Positions 53,912 through 62,969 of a stretch of 64,000 nt of DNA are shown here, piece after piece. The stretch spans positions 5,890,001 to 5,954,000 of the forward strand of contig NZ_CP033073.1 of NCBI RefSeq assembly GCF_003675325.1. Reading direction: 5' to 3'. The translations under genes were made by a program, and so were the position numbers. This stretch comes from Streptomyces dangxiongensis (GTDB lineage Bacteria > Actinomycetota > Actinomycetes > Streptomycetales > Streptomycetaceae). The notes beneath the pieces are model-generated. The model worked only from the letters and a program-made list of their open reading frames with translations. It was not told the origin of the DNA and made no database searches. The first letter of the stretch is position 1. Every line of letters begins with the position of its first letter.

Positions 53912-54085
53912 CTGGATCTCCTCGCGTGGATCTCCGTGCAGTGCTTCCGTGCCCTTGCCCGGCAAGTCTGCCAGTCCCGGACACAACGTGAGCGAGCCTG
54001 TGGGAACAAAGAGTTCCGCTTGTGTCCCACCTGTGGACAGAGGTCGGTCGAACCGGACAAGCCGGGTGACTGGGATGATCGCGGC

Positions 54086-54880
54086 ATGACGCGATCCGAC
54101 GGATACCTCCTGGACAACCAGCAGAACGAGGCAGGCCGGCGCTTCGACGCCTTCGCCACCCTCTTGGACCCCACGACCTTCCGGCACCTCGAAGGACTCG
54201 GCGTCCGGTCCGGCTGGCGCTGTTGGGAAGTCGGCGCCGGCGGCACCTCCGTCGTGTCCTGGCTCGCCGAGCGGGTCGGGCCGACCGGCCAGGTCATCGC
54301 CACCGACATCGACACGACCCGGTTCGCCGCCGCGGCCCGTCCACCGGTGGAGGTCCACGTCCATGACGTGGGCGCCGACGAACCCCCGGGGGAGGGCTTC
54401 GACCTGGTCCACGCCCGGCTGGTCCTCGTTCACGTCCCGGACCGGGACCGGGCGTTGGGCTCCATGATCCAGGCCCTGCGGCCCGGCGGACACCTGCTGG
54501 TCGAGGACGCCGACCCCGCCCTCCAGCCCCTGATCTGCCCCGACGAACACGGCCCCGAGCAGCGGCTCGCCAACCGGCTGCGCCAGGGCTTCCGCAGGCT
54601 GCTCGCCGACCGCGGCGCCGACCTGTCGTACGGCCGCAAACTCCCGCGCCTGCTGCGGGAGGCCGGGCTGCAGGACGTGCAGGCCGACGCGTACTTCCCC
54701 GTGACCTCACCCGCCTGCACCGCCCTGGAGGCCGCCACGGTCCGTCAGATCCGCGCCCGGCTGGTCGCCGCCGGTCTGGCCACCGACGAGGAGATCGACC
54801 AGCACCTGGCCAACGTCGAGGCCGGTGGCATGGACCTGGCCACCGCACCGATGATCTCGGCGTGGGGCCGCAAGGCGTAG
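54086..54880 (+). CDS. Class I SAM-dependent methyltransferase
   Basis: The 264-residue product has 'YLLDNQQNEAGRRFDAFATLLDPTTFRHLEGLGV' at the N-terminus, motif I WEVGAGGTSVVSWLAERVG (about 46-64), 'VIATDIDTTRF', motif II 'EGFDLVHARLVLVHVPDRD' and motif III 'ALRPGGHLLVEDADPAL'. I recall this family widely in Streptomyces as an uncharacterised methyltransferase. The start ATG lacks a good Shine-Dalgarno. It is divergent from corA and convergent with the PfkB gene. Confidence 0.85.
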   Translation: MTRSDGYLLDNQQNEAGRRFDAFATLLDPTTFRHLEGLGVRSGWRCWEVGAGGTSVVSWLAERVGPTGQVIATDIDTTRFAAAARPPVEVHVHDVGADEPPGEGFDLVHARLVLVHVPDRDRALGSMIQALRPGGHLLVEDADPALQPLICPDEHGPEQRLANRLRQGFRRLLADRGADLSYGRKLPRLLREAGLQDVQADAYFPVTSPACTALEAATVRQIRARLVAAGLATDEEIDQHLANVEAGGMDLATAPMISAWGRKA

Positions 54881-54979
54881 CCCTCGTTCCCCCGACTCCA
54901 CCGCCCGGCCGACGAGGTGGCAGGGCCGGCTGACACCGGACCGTTCTCCCGCCGGCAGCGGCGAACACCTTCCGCGGGG

Positions 54980-55918
54980 TCAGTCCACGCGTCCCGCCTG
55001 TGATGGTCCCGGCTGGGGTGGTCTGGCGCCCACCCGTTCCACCGCCTCCGCGCCTGCCCGGCAGCCCCGCGCCGCCGCCTCCTCCGGCGCCGCCCCCGCG
55101 AGCAGCGCGGCGAGGAACGCACCCGTGAAGGCGTCACCGGCGCCCGTGGTGTCCCGAGGCGCCGCCGGCACGGCCGGGACCCGGACCGGTACGGCACCGG
55201 ACCGGGCCACCAGCGCCCCGTCCGCGCCCGCCTTGGCCACCACCAGCGGCACGAGCCGGCTCAGCCGGGCCGCCGCCTCCACCGGATCCACCACCCCGGT
55301 CAGCAGACACACCTCGTCCCGGCTGGGCAGGAGCACGTCCAGCCCCTCCGCGAACGCCGTGAAACGGTCCACTCCCAGCTCCACCAAGAAGCCGGCCGAC
55401 GCCGGGTCCAGGCTGACCGGCACTCCACGTGCGCGTGCCGCGGCCATGGCCCTGCGGACCAGTGCCCGGCTCGGCTCGGTGAACAGCAGATAGCCCGACA
55501 GATGCAGCCGGGCCACGCCGTCGAGCAGGGTGTCCGACCAGTCGGCGGGGTCGAGCCGCAACGACGCCCCGCTGTCCGTCAGGAACGTCCGTTCGGCCGC
55601 CGCACCCGTGTCGACCAGGCAGATCACCGTCCCCGTCGCCGCCTGCGGATCCACCACCAGCCGGGGCCGCACCCCGGCCGCCACCAGCTCCCGCTCGTGC
55701 CACGCGGCGGTGTCCGCGCCCACCCGCCCCAGCAGCCGTACGTCCGCGCAGCCCGCGTGAGCGGCCCAGCAGGCCACATTGGCGCCCGCACCACCCGGCA
55801 GCGTCCGGATCACGGCGGCCGTGTCGGTGCCGGCCGCCAGCGGCCCCCGGTGCCGGGCCACCACGTCGGTGACCACGTCCCCGACGACCAGCAGCGCCCC
55901 GTGCCGCTCAGCGGTCAC
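54980..55918 (-). CDS. PfkB-family carbohydrate kinase, probable pseudouridine kinase
   Basis: The 312-residue cytosolic kinase has the ribokinase/PfkB signature 1 (PGGAGANVACWAAHAG, about 36-51) and signature 2 DTTGAGDAFTGAFLAALL (about 255-272, with the catalytic Asp and anion hole). Its GTG start overlaps the psuG stop by 4 nt. In other bacteria PsuK phosphorylates pseudouridine and PsuG then splits pseudouridine 5'-phosphate to uracil and ribose 5-phosphate. The partnership is the main reason for the assignment. The frame extends upstream but there it is the antisense of psuG. Confidence 0.88.
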   Translation of the reverse strand: MTAERHGALLVVGDVVTDVVARHRGPLAAGTDTAAVIRTLPGGAGANVACWAAHAGCADVRLLGRVGADTAAWHERELVAAGVRPRLVVDPQAATGTVICLVDTGAAAERTFLTDSGASLRLDPADWSDTLLDGVARLHLSGYLLFTEPSRALVRRAMAAARARGVPVSLDPASAGFLVELGVDRFTAFAEGLDVLLPSRDEVCLLTGVVDPVEAAARLSRLVPLVVAKAGADGALVARSGAVPVRVPAVPAAPRDTTGAGDAFTGAFLAALLAGAAPEEAAARGCRAGAEAVERVGARPPQPGPSQAGRVD

Positions 55919-56823
55919 CCCTTGGTCCAGGCCGTGGCGATCCGCGCCGCCAGCCGTACGTTGCCGCGCACCGCCGCCAGGTTGGCGCTCAGCGAGGCCC
56001 CGTCCGTGTGACGGACCAGGTGGTCCAGCAGGAACGGCGTCACCGCCTGCCCGGTGACACCCCGCTCCGCGCAGGCGCGCAGCGCGTCGGAGAGCACGCG
56101 CGCGTGCAGCCCGGGATCGAGTTGTTCCGCCTCCGGGACGGGGTTCGCGACGATCAGCGCGGAGTCCGGCGCGGCCAGTTCGTCCTGGGCGCGCATGACG
56201 GCGGCGACCTGTTCCGGGCTGTCCAGCGTCCAGTCGACCGGATGGCCCGAGTCCGACAGGTAGAAGCCGGGGAACCGGTCCGTGCCGAATCCGGCGACGG
56301 CCACGCCCAGCGTCTCCAGCCGCTGCAGCGTCGCCGGCACGTCCAGGATCGACTTCACACCCGCGCACACCACCGTGATCCGGGTCCGCGCCAGCAGCCC
56401 CAGGTCGGCGGACTCGTCCTGGGTCAGCGTCCACTCCCGGTGCACACCGCCCAGCCCGCCCGTGGCGAACACCCGGATCCCCGCCAGCGCGGCCAGCCGT
56501 GCCGTCGCCGACACGGTCGTCGCCCCGCTCGCCCCCGCGGCCACGGCGAGCGGCAGGTCACGGTGGCCCAGCTTGCGGACGCCGTCCTCGTTCGCGACCC
56601 GCTCCAGGTGCCCCTCGTCCAGGCCGACCCGGGGCTGCCCGTCGAGCACGGCGACGGTCGCCGGCACGGCACCCTCCCGCCGCACCGTCTCCTCCAGCTC
56701 CCGCGCGACCTCCAGGTTGCGCGGACGGGGCAGGCCGTGCGCGATGATCGTGGACTCCAGGGCGACCACCGGGCGCGCCGCGTCGATCGCCTCCCGCACT
56801 TCCTCCGACACCACCAGCACCAC
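55915..56823 (-). CDS. psuG: Pseudouridine-5'-phosphate glycosidase
   Basis: The 302-residue product has the PsuG core: ALESTIIAHGLPRPRNLEVARELE near the N-terminus, 'GVRKLGHRDL', 'GATTVSATARLAALAGIRVFATGGLGGVHRE' and the catalytic Lys in CAGVKSILDVPATLQRLETLGV. It ends with 'ANPVPE...QAVTPFLLDHLV...SLSANLAAVRGN'. It cleaves the C-C glycosidic bond of pseudouridine 5'-phosphate. Start: GTG at 56823 with GGAGG 7 nt upstream. It forms a two-gene unit with the PfkB kinase and is divergent from the VOC gene. Confidence 0.94.
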   Translation of the reverse strand: MVLVVSEEVREAIDAARPVVALESTIIAHGLPRPRNLEVARELEETVRREGAVPATVAVLDGQPRVGLDEGHLERVANEDGVRKLGHRDLPLAVAAGASGATTVSATARLAALAGIRVFATGGLGGVHREWTLTQDESADLGLLARTRITVVCAGVKSILDVPATLQRLETLGVAVAGFGTDRFPGFYLSDSGHPVDWTLDSPEQVAAVMRAQDELAAPDSALIVANPVPEAEQLDPGLHARVLSDALRACAERGVTGQAVTPFLLDHLVRHTDGASLSANLAAVRGNVRLAARIATAWTKG

Positions 56824-56921
56824 GTGCCCGCCTCCTGTCCGTCGGTTACCCCTCATCCCTGGCGGGCGTCGGCACCGAATAAACGCTTGCGGCCTGTGCG
56901 GGACGCCACCAGCCTTGCCGC

Positions 56922-57353
56922 ATGACGAACAACACCACACGTCTCGACCACATAGTCCTGTGGGTGGCCGATCCCGTCGCGGCAGCCCGTTTCTACGAGA
57001 CGGCCGTCGGCCTGGAGCCGACGAGGGTCACCGAGTTCACCGAGGGAAAGGTGGCCTTCCCCTCCGTACGCGTCAACGAGGAGACCATCCTCGACCTCGC
57101 CCCGCGTACCTTCGCCGCACGCATGACGATGCTGCCCGGCTCGGCCGACAGCGCGGGTCACCCCGTCAATCACGTCTGCCTGTCCCTGCCCGCCGACGCC
57201 TTCGACGCCCTGCGCGTCCGCCTCGGCGAACACGGTGTCCCCGTGTCGGACATCGACCACGGCCTGTCCGGCGCCCGCGGCGCCGCCACTCGCAGCTTCT
57301 ACTTCCGCGACCCCGACGGCAACATATTCGAGGCCCGGCACTACGACGACTAG
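56922..57353 (+). CDS. VOC-family (glyoxalase/dioxygenase-like) protein
   Basis: The 143-residue product carries one VOC module pair: 'RLDHIVLWVADPVAAARFYETAVGLEP' (metal-ligand His at residue 10), 'VNHVCLSLP' and 'SFYFRDPDGNIFEARHY' (Glu ligand near the C-terminus). It could be a glyoxalase, fosfomycin/bleomycin-type resistance protein or dioxygenase; nothing decides between these. It stands 98 nt from the divergent psuG and convergent with ogt. Confidence 0.87.
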   Translation: MTNNTTRLDHIVLWVADPVAAARFYETAVGLEPTRVTEFTEGKVAFPSVRVNEETILDLAPRTFAARMTMLPGSADSAGHPVNHVCLSLPADAFDALRVRLGEHGVPVSDIDHGLSGARGAATRSFYFRDPDGNIFEARHYDD

Positions 57354-57373
57354 CCGCGGCGCGCGGGGGCCGG

Positions 57374-57928
57374 TCAGAACAGCGGCTCGGGCAGCACGCC
57401 CTCCAGGGCGAGCAGCTTCCGCTTGGTCTCCAGCCCGCCCCCGAAACCGCCGATGCCACCGCCGCTCTCCACCACCCGGTGGCACGGCACGACCACCGGC
57501 AGCGGATTGGCGCCCATCGCCGCGCCGACCGCCTGCGCACCCCCGGGCTGCCCGACCCGCCCCGCCAGATCGCCGTATCCGACCACGGTGCCGTACGGCA
57601 CTCCGGACGCCAGTTCGCGCAGCACCTGCCGGTTGAACCCGGATATCAGCGACCAGTCCAGCGGCAGGTCGAAGACGAGGCGCTCGCCCGCCAGATAGGC
57701 CCGCACCTGGCGCACGGCCTCCGCCAGCAGCGGTGCGTCCGGATCTTCCACGGGCTCGCGGCCCAGCCGGGCGGCGAGCCGCTCCAGCGCCCGCAGGCGC
57801 ACGGCGTCCGAGGCGTGGAAGACGACGTTCACCAGGCCGTCGCCGGTCGCTGCCAGCATCAGCGGGCCGATGTCCGTGCCGACGACGGCCCACACGAGCC
57901 GCTGCTCATCCCGCCCATGGCTGTCCAT
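57374..57928 (-). CDS. ogt: Methylated-DNA--protein-cysteine methyltransferase
   Basis: The 184-residue product repairs O6-alkylguanine by transferring the alkyl group to its own cysteine. The active site is VVVPCHRVV with Cys149, after 'SGVPYGTVVGYGDLAGRVGQPGGAQAVGAAMGANPLP' (DNA-binding helix and Arg/Gly loop). The C-terminal 'GIGGFGGGLETKRKLLALEG' is typical. The ATG lies 6 nt after a TACCGT -10 box that belongs to a RecA-NDp-type damage promoter, so it is probably leaderless and induced by DNA damage. Confidence 0.95.
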   Translation of the reverse strand: MDSHGRDEQRLVWAVVGTDIGPLMLAATGDGLVNVVFHASDAVRLRALERLAARLGREPVEDPDAPLLAEAVRQVRAYLAGERLVFDLPLDWSLISGFNRQVLRELASGVPYGTVVGYGDLAGRVGQPGGAQAVGAAMGANPLPVVVPCHRVVESGGGIGGFGGGLETKRKLLALEGVLPEPLF

Positions 57929-57934
57929 GCGCCC

Positions 57935-57957
57935 ACGGTACGACCCGCCACTGACAA
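57935..57957 (-). promoter_or_regulatory. RecA-NDp/PafBC-type promoter of ogt
   Basis: On the minus strand TTGTCAGTG (57957-57949), an 8-nt spacer and TACCGT (57940-57935) match the actinobacterial damage promoter exactly. The ATG follows 6 nt later. Confidence 0.75.
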
Positions 57958-57967
57958 CGCCCTCCGC

Positions 57968-58840
57968 TCAGTCCGAGGCCAGCGCCGCCCGCACCACGTC
58001 TGGCTTGTTGCTGATGATCCCGTCGACGCCGTAGCCGGCGACCCGGCGTGCGGTGGCCGCGTCGTTCACCGTCCAGGCGAACAGCCCGAGCGGCCTGCCG
58101 TGCGGCCCGTCGATGGCGTGCGCGGCCGAGACGTAGCCCAGGGAGAGCGAGTCGTACGAGGGATTCACCAGATCGACGAAGTCCGCGAACCGGGGCAGGT
58201 CCGACACGGCGGGCCTACCCAGGTAGGCGGTGGTGACCGCCGGCTTCAGCTCGTGCACGGTCCGCACGCTGTCGGCGCTGAAACTCTGCACGATCAGCCG
58301 CCCCAGATGCCGGTCGTCCAGCCAGCCCACGTTGGCGAGGAGCTTCAGGGTCTGCTGTTCGAGCCCCGGGTACAACTCCGGATTCTTGATCTCCAGGAGC
58401 AGCTTCTCGTGGTTGTGCTCCAACCGCCGCATGTACTCCGTCAGGGTCGGCACGCGCGTGCCGACGTACGCGGGGGAGAACCAGCTGCCCGCGTCCAGCC
58501 TGGCGATCTCGGCGGCGGTGAAGTCCTTCACCTTCCACGGCGCGCGGCCGGGAAAGACCTGCTCGACGTCCGTGGTGCGTTCCAGACCGTCGTCGTGAAG
58601 GACGATCAGTACGCCGTCCTTGGTGCGCTGGACGTCGTTCTCGACCCAGGAGAAGCCCAGCTCGGCGGCCTTGTCGACGGAGGCCAGCGTGTTCTCGGGG
58701 GCGTAGGCGGAGGCGCCCCGGTGGGCGATCACCGTGGGTGGGCCGTTCTCGCCCGCCCGGGCGTCGGAGGTGGGGCTCAGCAGGGCCGTGCCCGTGCCCA
58801 GGACCGTGGCGACGGTGGCGGCGACCACGCGCGCGTACAT
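57968..58840 (-). CDS. glpQ: Secreted glycerophosphodiester phosphodiesterase
   Basis: The 290-residue product has a signal peptide (about 1-30, ending SDARA) and a GDPD TIM barrel. His40-Arg41 lie in VIAHRGASAYAPENT, Glu49 follows, the metal ligands Glu67/Asp69 are in VENDVQRTKDG, and His82 is in VLHDDGLERTTD. It cleaves glycerophosphodiesters outside the cell to glycerol 3-phosphate and an alcohol. Start: ATG at 58840 with GAGGAG upstream. Paralogues in S. coelicolor are phosphate-regulated, but I see no clear PHO box in this leader. Confidence 0.93.
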   Translation of the reverse strand: MYARVVAATVATVLGTGTALLSPTSDARAGENGPPTVIAHRGASAYAPENTLASVDKAAELGFSWVENDVQRTKDGVLIVLHDDGLERTTDVEQVFPGRAPWKVKDFTAAEIARLDAGSWFSPAYVGTRVPTLTEYMRRLEHNHEKLLLEIKNPELYPGLEQQTLKLLANVGWLDDRHLGRLIVQSFSADSVRTVHELKPAVTTAYLGRPAVSDLPRFADFVDLVNPSYDSLSLGYVSAAHAIDGPHGRPLGLFAWTVNDAATARRVAGYGVDGIISNKPDVVRAALASD

Positions 58841-58956
58841 GTGTACTCCTCGCGTCGAGCGAATACCGACAGCACCAGACTGACAGCACAGCGTGGACAA
58901 CACCCGGGCGCACGATGACCACAGACCGAACGGGGATCTCCTCCACCCCTGACCAG

Positions 58957-58974
58957 TGCCGCACAAGTGCGGCA
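58957..58974. promoter_or_regulatory. 18-bp perfect palindrome in glpQ/MHYT divergent gap
   Basis: TGCCGCACAAGTGCGGCA has 8-bp arms around AA. It lies 117 nt upstream of the glpQ start and 145 nt upstream of the MHYT gene. The 2-nt centre favours a protein-binding site over an RNA hairpin. TACTCT near 59029 is a possible -10 for the MHYT gene. Confidence 0.5.
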
Positions 58975-59118
58975 ACGCCGTGTTTCTTTGCCGCGAAGTC
59001 GTTCGACCATTCCGGTGGGGGTCATACTCTCTGCGACAACCCTGACCGCCGCGCGGTCCTGGGACGGGGGCGCATTTTCTAACATTCCGGGACGTAAGAA
59101 GGCGGAAGGGCAGCCGCG

Positions 59119-59985
59119 ATGCAAGGCACGGTCGACGGATTCAGCTACGGGGCCGTGACCCCGTTGGTGGCCTACCTGATGGCCTGCCTCGGCAGCGCCC
59201 TCGGCCTGCGCTGCACCACCAGATCCCTGCTGGTCACGCACTCCAGGCGGCCCGCCTGGCTGGCCCTCGGCTCGGCCGCGATCGGCTCGGGCATATGGAC
59301 CATGCACTTCGTCGCCATGATGGGCTTCTCCATCCATGGGGCCCCCATCCACTACGACGGGCCGATCACCTACGCGAGTCTCGGTCTCGCCATCGTCATG
59401 GTCGGTATCGGGATCTTCATCGTCGGCTACCGGGGCGCCACCGGTACCCCGCTGTTCACCGGCGGAACGATCACCGGTCTGGGCGTCGCCTCCATGCACT
59501 ACCTCGGCATGGCGGGTGTCCGCTTCCACGGCCGGTTCACCTACAACACGTTCACCGTCGCCGCCTCCGTCGTCATAGCGGTAGTCGCCGCCACCAGTGC
59601 CCTGTGGGCCGCCGGCCGCGTCCGGGGCTTCCTGTGGAGCGTGGGCGCGAGCCTGGTCATGGGACTCGCGGTCAGCGGCATGCACTACACCGGGATGGCC
59701 GCCCTCGGCGTTCACCTCGACAGCGTCTCCCACGCCACCGGAGGCGCGCCGGAGGCGTCCGTGCTCGCGCCGATGCTGATCGGCCCGCTCGCCTTCCTGC
59801 TCCTCGCGGGCGTGGTCGTGATCTTCGATCCGCTGATGGTCACGAGCCGCCCCGACTGGACGCCCGTCGAGCACAAGCCCGGCGTGCCGGCCGCCGCCGT
59901 CCCCTCCCACGCGGACCGCCGGCCCGCCCTCCACGGGGGCCACCGACCCGAGCACCACGGCCATCCCACCCCGCAGAACCGCTGA
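59119..59985 (+). CDS. MHYT-domain membrane sensor protein
   Basis: The 288-residue product has about seven membrane spans containing three MHYT-type motifs: [11 protein letters not shown] (about residues 58-68), SMHYLGMAG (about 125-133) and GMHYTGMAA (about 187-195). MHYT domains are thought to bind copper and sense O2, CO or NO. Usually they are followed by GGDEF/EAL or a kinase; here the C-terminal tail is only a His/Pro/Arg-rich cytoplasmic stretch, so no output domain is visible. The start has a modest AAGGGCAG Shine-Dalgarno. Confidence 0.9.
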   Translation: MQGTVDGFSYGAVTPLVAYLMACLGSALGLRCTTRSLLVTHSRRPAWLALGSAAIGSGIWTMHFVAMMGFSIHGAPIHYDGPITYASLGLAIVMVGIGIFIVGYRGATGTPLFTGGTITGLGVASMHYLGMAGVRFHGRFTYNTFTVAASVVIAVVAATSALWAAGRVRGFLWSVGASLVMGLAVSGMHYTGMAALGVHLDSVSHATGGAPEASVLAPMLIGPLAFLLLAGVVVIFDPLMVTSRPDWTPVEHKPGVPAAAVPSHADRRPALHGGHRPEHHGHPTPQNR

Positions 59986-59995
59986 CCGGGGCCCA

Positions 59996-60018
59996 TTGTC
60001 AGTGGGGGGCCGTACGGT
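59996..60018 (+). promoter_or_regulatory. RecA-NDp/PafBC-type promoter of uvrB
   Basis: TTGTCAGTG (59996-60004), an 8-nt spacer and TACGGT (60013-60018) match the motif exactly; the ATG at 60026 follows after 7 nt. Confidence 0.78.
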
Positions 60019-60025
60019 GGATGAC

Positions 60026-62173
60026 ATGCGGCCCGTTTCCCACATCGAACGCACGGTGGCGCCTTTCGAGGTCGTCAGCTCCTACCAGCCCAGCGGCGAC
60101 CAGCCGGCGGCCATCGCCGACCTGGCCAAGCGCATCGAGGCCGGTGAGAAGGACGTCGTCCTCCTGGGCGCGACCGGCACCGGCAAGTCCGCCACCACCG
60201 CGTGGATGATCGAGAAGCTCCAGCGCCCCACGCTCGTGATGGCGCCGAACAAGACGCTCGCCGCCCAGCTGGCCAACGAGTTCCGCGAGCTGCTCCCGAA
60301 CAACGCCGTCGAGTACTTCGTCTCGTACTACGACTACTACCAGCCCGAGGCCTACGTCCCCCAGTCGGACACCTACATCGAGAAGGATTCCTCGATCAAC
60401 GAGGAGGTCGAGCGCCTGCGCCACTCGGCCACCAACTCACTGCTGACCCGCCGTGACGTCATCGTGGTCGCGTCGGTGTCCTGCATCTACGGCCTCGGCA
60501 CCCCCCAGGAGTACGTGGACCGCATGGTCCCGCTCAGGATCGGCGACGAGGTCGACCGGGACGAGCTGCTGCGCCGCTTCGTCGACATCCAGTACACCCG
60601 CAACGACATGGCCTTCACCCGCGGCACCTTCCGGGTCCGCGGCGACACCATCGAGATCTTCCCGGTCTACGAGGAGCTGGCCGTCCGCATCGAGATGTTC
60701 GGTGACGAGATCGAGGCGCTCTCCACGCTCCACCCGCTCACCGGCGAGATCATCAGCGACGACCAGCACCTGTACGTCTTCCCCGCCTCCCACTACGTCG
60801 CCGGCCCCGAGCGCATGGAGCGGGCCGTCAACGACATCGAGAAGGAGCTGGGGGAGCGCCTCGCCGAGATGGAGAAGCAGGGCAAGCTCCTGGAGGCCCA
60901 GCGCCTGCGGATGCGCACCACGTACGACCTCGAGATGCTCCGCCAGATCGGCACCTGCTCCGGCGTGGAGAACTACTCGATGCACTTCGACGGCCGCCTG
61001 CCCGGCTCCCCGCCCAACACCCTGCTGGACTACTTTCCGGACGACTTCCTGCTCGTCATCGACGAGTCGCACGTCACCGTCCCGCAGATCGGCGCGATGT
61101 ACGAGGGCGACGCGTCCCGTAAGCGCACCCTCGTGGACCACGGCTTCCGCCTGCCCTCGGCCCTGGACAACCGCCCCCTGAAGTGGGAGGAGTTCCAGGA
61201 GCGCATCGGGCAGACCGTCTATCTGTCGGCCACCCCGGGCACCTACGAGCTGTCCCGCTCGGACGGCGTCGTCGAGCAGATCATCCGCCCCACCGGCCTG
61301 GTCGACCCCGAGGTCGTGGTCAAGCCCACCGAGGGCCAGATCGACGACCTGGTGCACGAGATCCGCAAGCGCACCGAGAAGGACGAGCGGATCCTCGTCA
61401 CCACGCTGACCAAGAAGATGGCCGAGGACCTCACCGACTACTTCCTGGAACTCGGCATCCAGGTCCGCTATCTGCACAGCGACGTCGACACCCTGCGCCG
61501 CGTGGAACTGCTGCGCGAGCTGCGCGCCGGTGAGTACGACGTCCTGGTCGGCATCAACCTGCTCCGTGAGGGCCTCGACCTGCCCGAGGTGTCCCTCGTG
61601 GCGATCCTGGACGCCGACAAGGAGGGCTTCCTCCGCTCGGGCACCTCACTGATCCAGACGATCGGCCGCGCCGCGCGTAACGTCTCCGGCCAGGTCCACA
61701 TGTACGCCGACAAGATCACCCCGGCGATGGAGAAGGCCATCGACGAGACGAACCGCCGCCGGGAGAAGCAGGTCGCCTACAACAAGGCCAGAGGCATCGA
61801 CCCGCAGCCGCTGCGGAAGAAGATCAACGACATCGTCGCGCAGATCGCCCGCGAGGAGGTCGACACCGAACAGCTCCTCGGCTCCGGTTACCGCGCGGCG
61901 AAGGACGGCAAGGCCGCCAAGGCCCCCGTCCCCTCGCTCGGTGACAAGGCGGCCAGGGGCGCGAAGGCCGGCAAGAACGCCAAGGCGGCCAAGGGCAGGA
62001 CGGTGCCGACGGACCGGCCGGCGGCCGAACTCGCCGGACAGATCGAGGAGATGACCGAACGTATGCGCGCCGCCGCCGCGGAACTGCAGTTCGAGATCGC
62101 GGCCCGGCTGCGCGACGAGGTCTCCGAGATGAAGAAGGAACTGCGGCAGATGCGGGAAGCCGGCCTCGCCTGA
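60026..62173 (+). CDS. uvrB: UvrABC system protein B
   Basis: The 715-residue product is the damage-verification helicase of nucleotide excision repair. Walker [14 protein letters not shown] is at about 43-55, and the beta-hairpin region [21 protein letters not shown] follows. DESH is in [13 protein letters not shown], motif V/VI is in '[30 protein letters not shown]...GRAARN', and a C-terminal UVR domain (about 675-710) contacts UvrC. Between them is a Lys/Ala-rich linker (about 628-660) typical of actinobacteria. Start: ATG at 60026 ([14 protein letters not shown]); probably leaderless. Confidence 0.97.
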   Translation: MRPVSHIERTVAPFEVVSSYQPSGDQPAAIADLAKRIEAGEKDVVLLGATGTGKSATTAWMIEKLQRPTLVMAPNKTLAAQLANEFRELLPNNAVEYFVSYYDYYQPEAYVPQSDTYIEKDSSINEEVERLRHSATNSLLTRRDVIVVASVSCIYGLGTPQEYVDRMVPLRIGDEVDRDELLRRFVDIQYTRNDMAFTRGTFRVRGDTIEIFPVYEELAVRIEMFGDEIEALSTLHPLTGEIISDDQHLYVFPASHYVAGPERMERAVNDIEKELGERLAEMEKQGKLLEAQRLRMRTTYDLEMLRQIGTCSGVENYSMHFDGRLPGSPPNTLLDYFPDDFLLVIDESHVTVPQIGAMYEGDASRKRTLVDHGFRLPSALDNRPLKWEEFQERIGQTVYLSATPGTYELSRSDGVVEQIIRPTGLVDPEVVVKPTEGQIDDLVHEIRKRTEKDERILVTTLTKKMAEDLTDYFLELGIQVRYLHSDVDTLRRVELLRELRAGEYDVLVGINLLREGLDLPEVSLVAILDADKEGFLRSGTSLIQTIGRAARNVSGQVHMYADKITPAMEKAIDETNRRREKQVAYNKARGIDPQPLRKKINDIVAQIAREEVDTEQLLGSGYRAAKDGKAAKAPVPSLGDKAARGAKAGKNAKAAKGRTVPTDRPAAELAGQIEEMTERMRAAAAELQFEIAARLRDEVSEMKKELRQMREAGLA

Positions 62174-62333
62174 CCTCCGCGACCGTGCCGGACGTCGCTG
62201 TTGCGCCAAGTGTTGCAACACCGACACAAAGCGCAGTTCGGGGTTCGGCGCCGTCGCCGCCCCTGCGTAGGGTTCTGACAACCGCGCGGCACCATGGCGC
62301 GGCAACAGGGGACTGTCGAGAGGGGAATCAGCC

Positions 62334-62912
62334 GTGTCCGTGAACTTGTCCAAGGGTCAGGCCATCAGCCTGGAGAAGAAGGACGGGGGCACCCTGGCAG
62401 CGGTCCGTATGGGCCTCGGCTGGCAGGCGGCGAAGCGGCGCGGCCTGTTCGGCTCCCGCACCCGCGAGATCGACCTGGACGCCTCGGCGGTCCTCTTCGC
62501 CGGCGGTGAGCCCAAGGACGTCGTCTTCTTCCGCCACCTGGTGAGCGACGACGGTTCGGTGCGCCACACCGGTGACAACCGCGTCGGCGGCGCCGGCCAG
62601 GGCGGGGACGACGAGGCGATCCTGGTGGACCTCCAGCGCGTCCCGGTCCACGTCGACCAGATCGTCTTCACGGTGAACTCCTTCACCGGCCAGACCTTCC
62701 AGGAGGTGCAGAACGCGTTCTGCCGCCTCGTGGACGAGACCAACGGCCAGGAACTCGCCCGCTACACCTTGGCCGGCGGCGGCGACTACACCGCCCAGAT
62801 CATGGCCAAGGTGCACCGTGCCGGCTCCGGCTGGACGATGACCGCCATCGGCGCCCCGGCCAGCGGCCGCACCTTCCAGGACCTGATGCCGGCGATCCTG
62901 CCGCATCTGTAG
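62334..62912 (+). CDS. TerD-family protein
   Basis: The 192-residue product is a TerD-domain protein: MSVNLSKGQAISLEKKDG at the start, 'VRMGLGWQA', 'EIDLDASAVLFAGGEPKDVVFFRHLVSDDGSVRHTGDNRVGGAGQGGDDEAILVDLQRVP' and 'FCRLVDETNGQELARYTL'. The family binds Ca2+ through Asp-rich loops and is linked to tellurite resistance, phage resistance and, in Streptomyces, normal differentiation. Start: GTG at 62334. TAGGGT near 62268 is a possible -10 box. Confidence 0.93.
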   Translation: MSVNLSKGQAISLEKKDGGTLAAVRMGLGWQAAKRRGLFGSRTREIDLDASAVLFAGGEPKDVVFFRHLVSDDGSVRHTGDNRVGGAGQGGDDEAILVDLQRVPVHVDQIVFTVNSFTGQTFQEVQNAFCRLVDETNGQELARYTLAGGGDYTAQIMAKVHRAGSGWTMTAIGAPASGRTFQDLMPAILPHL

Positions 62913-62969
62913 GTTCGGCCGGCCTTCGGGCGCGACACGCGGGACACCACGACACAGGGGGCGACGGCG

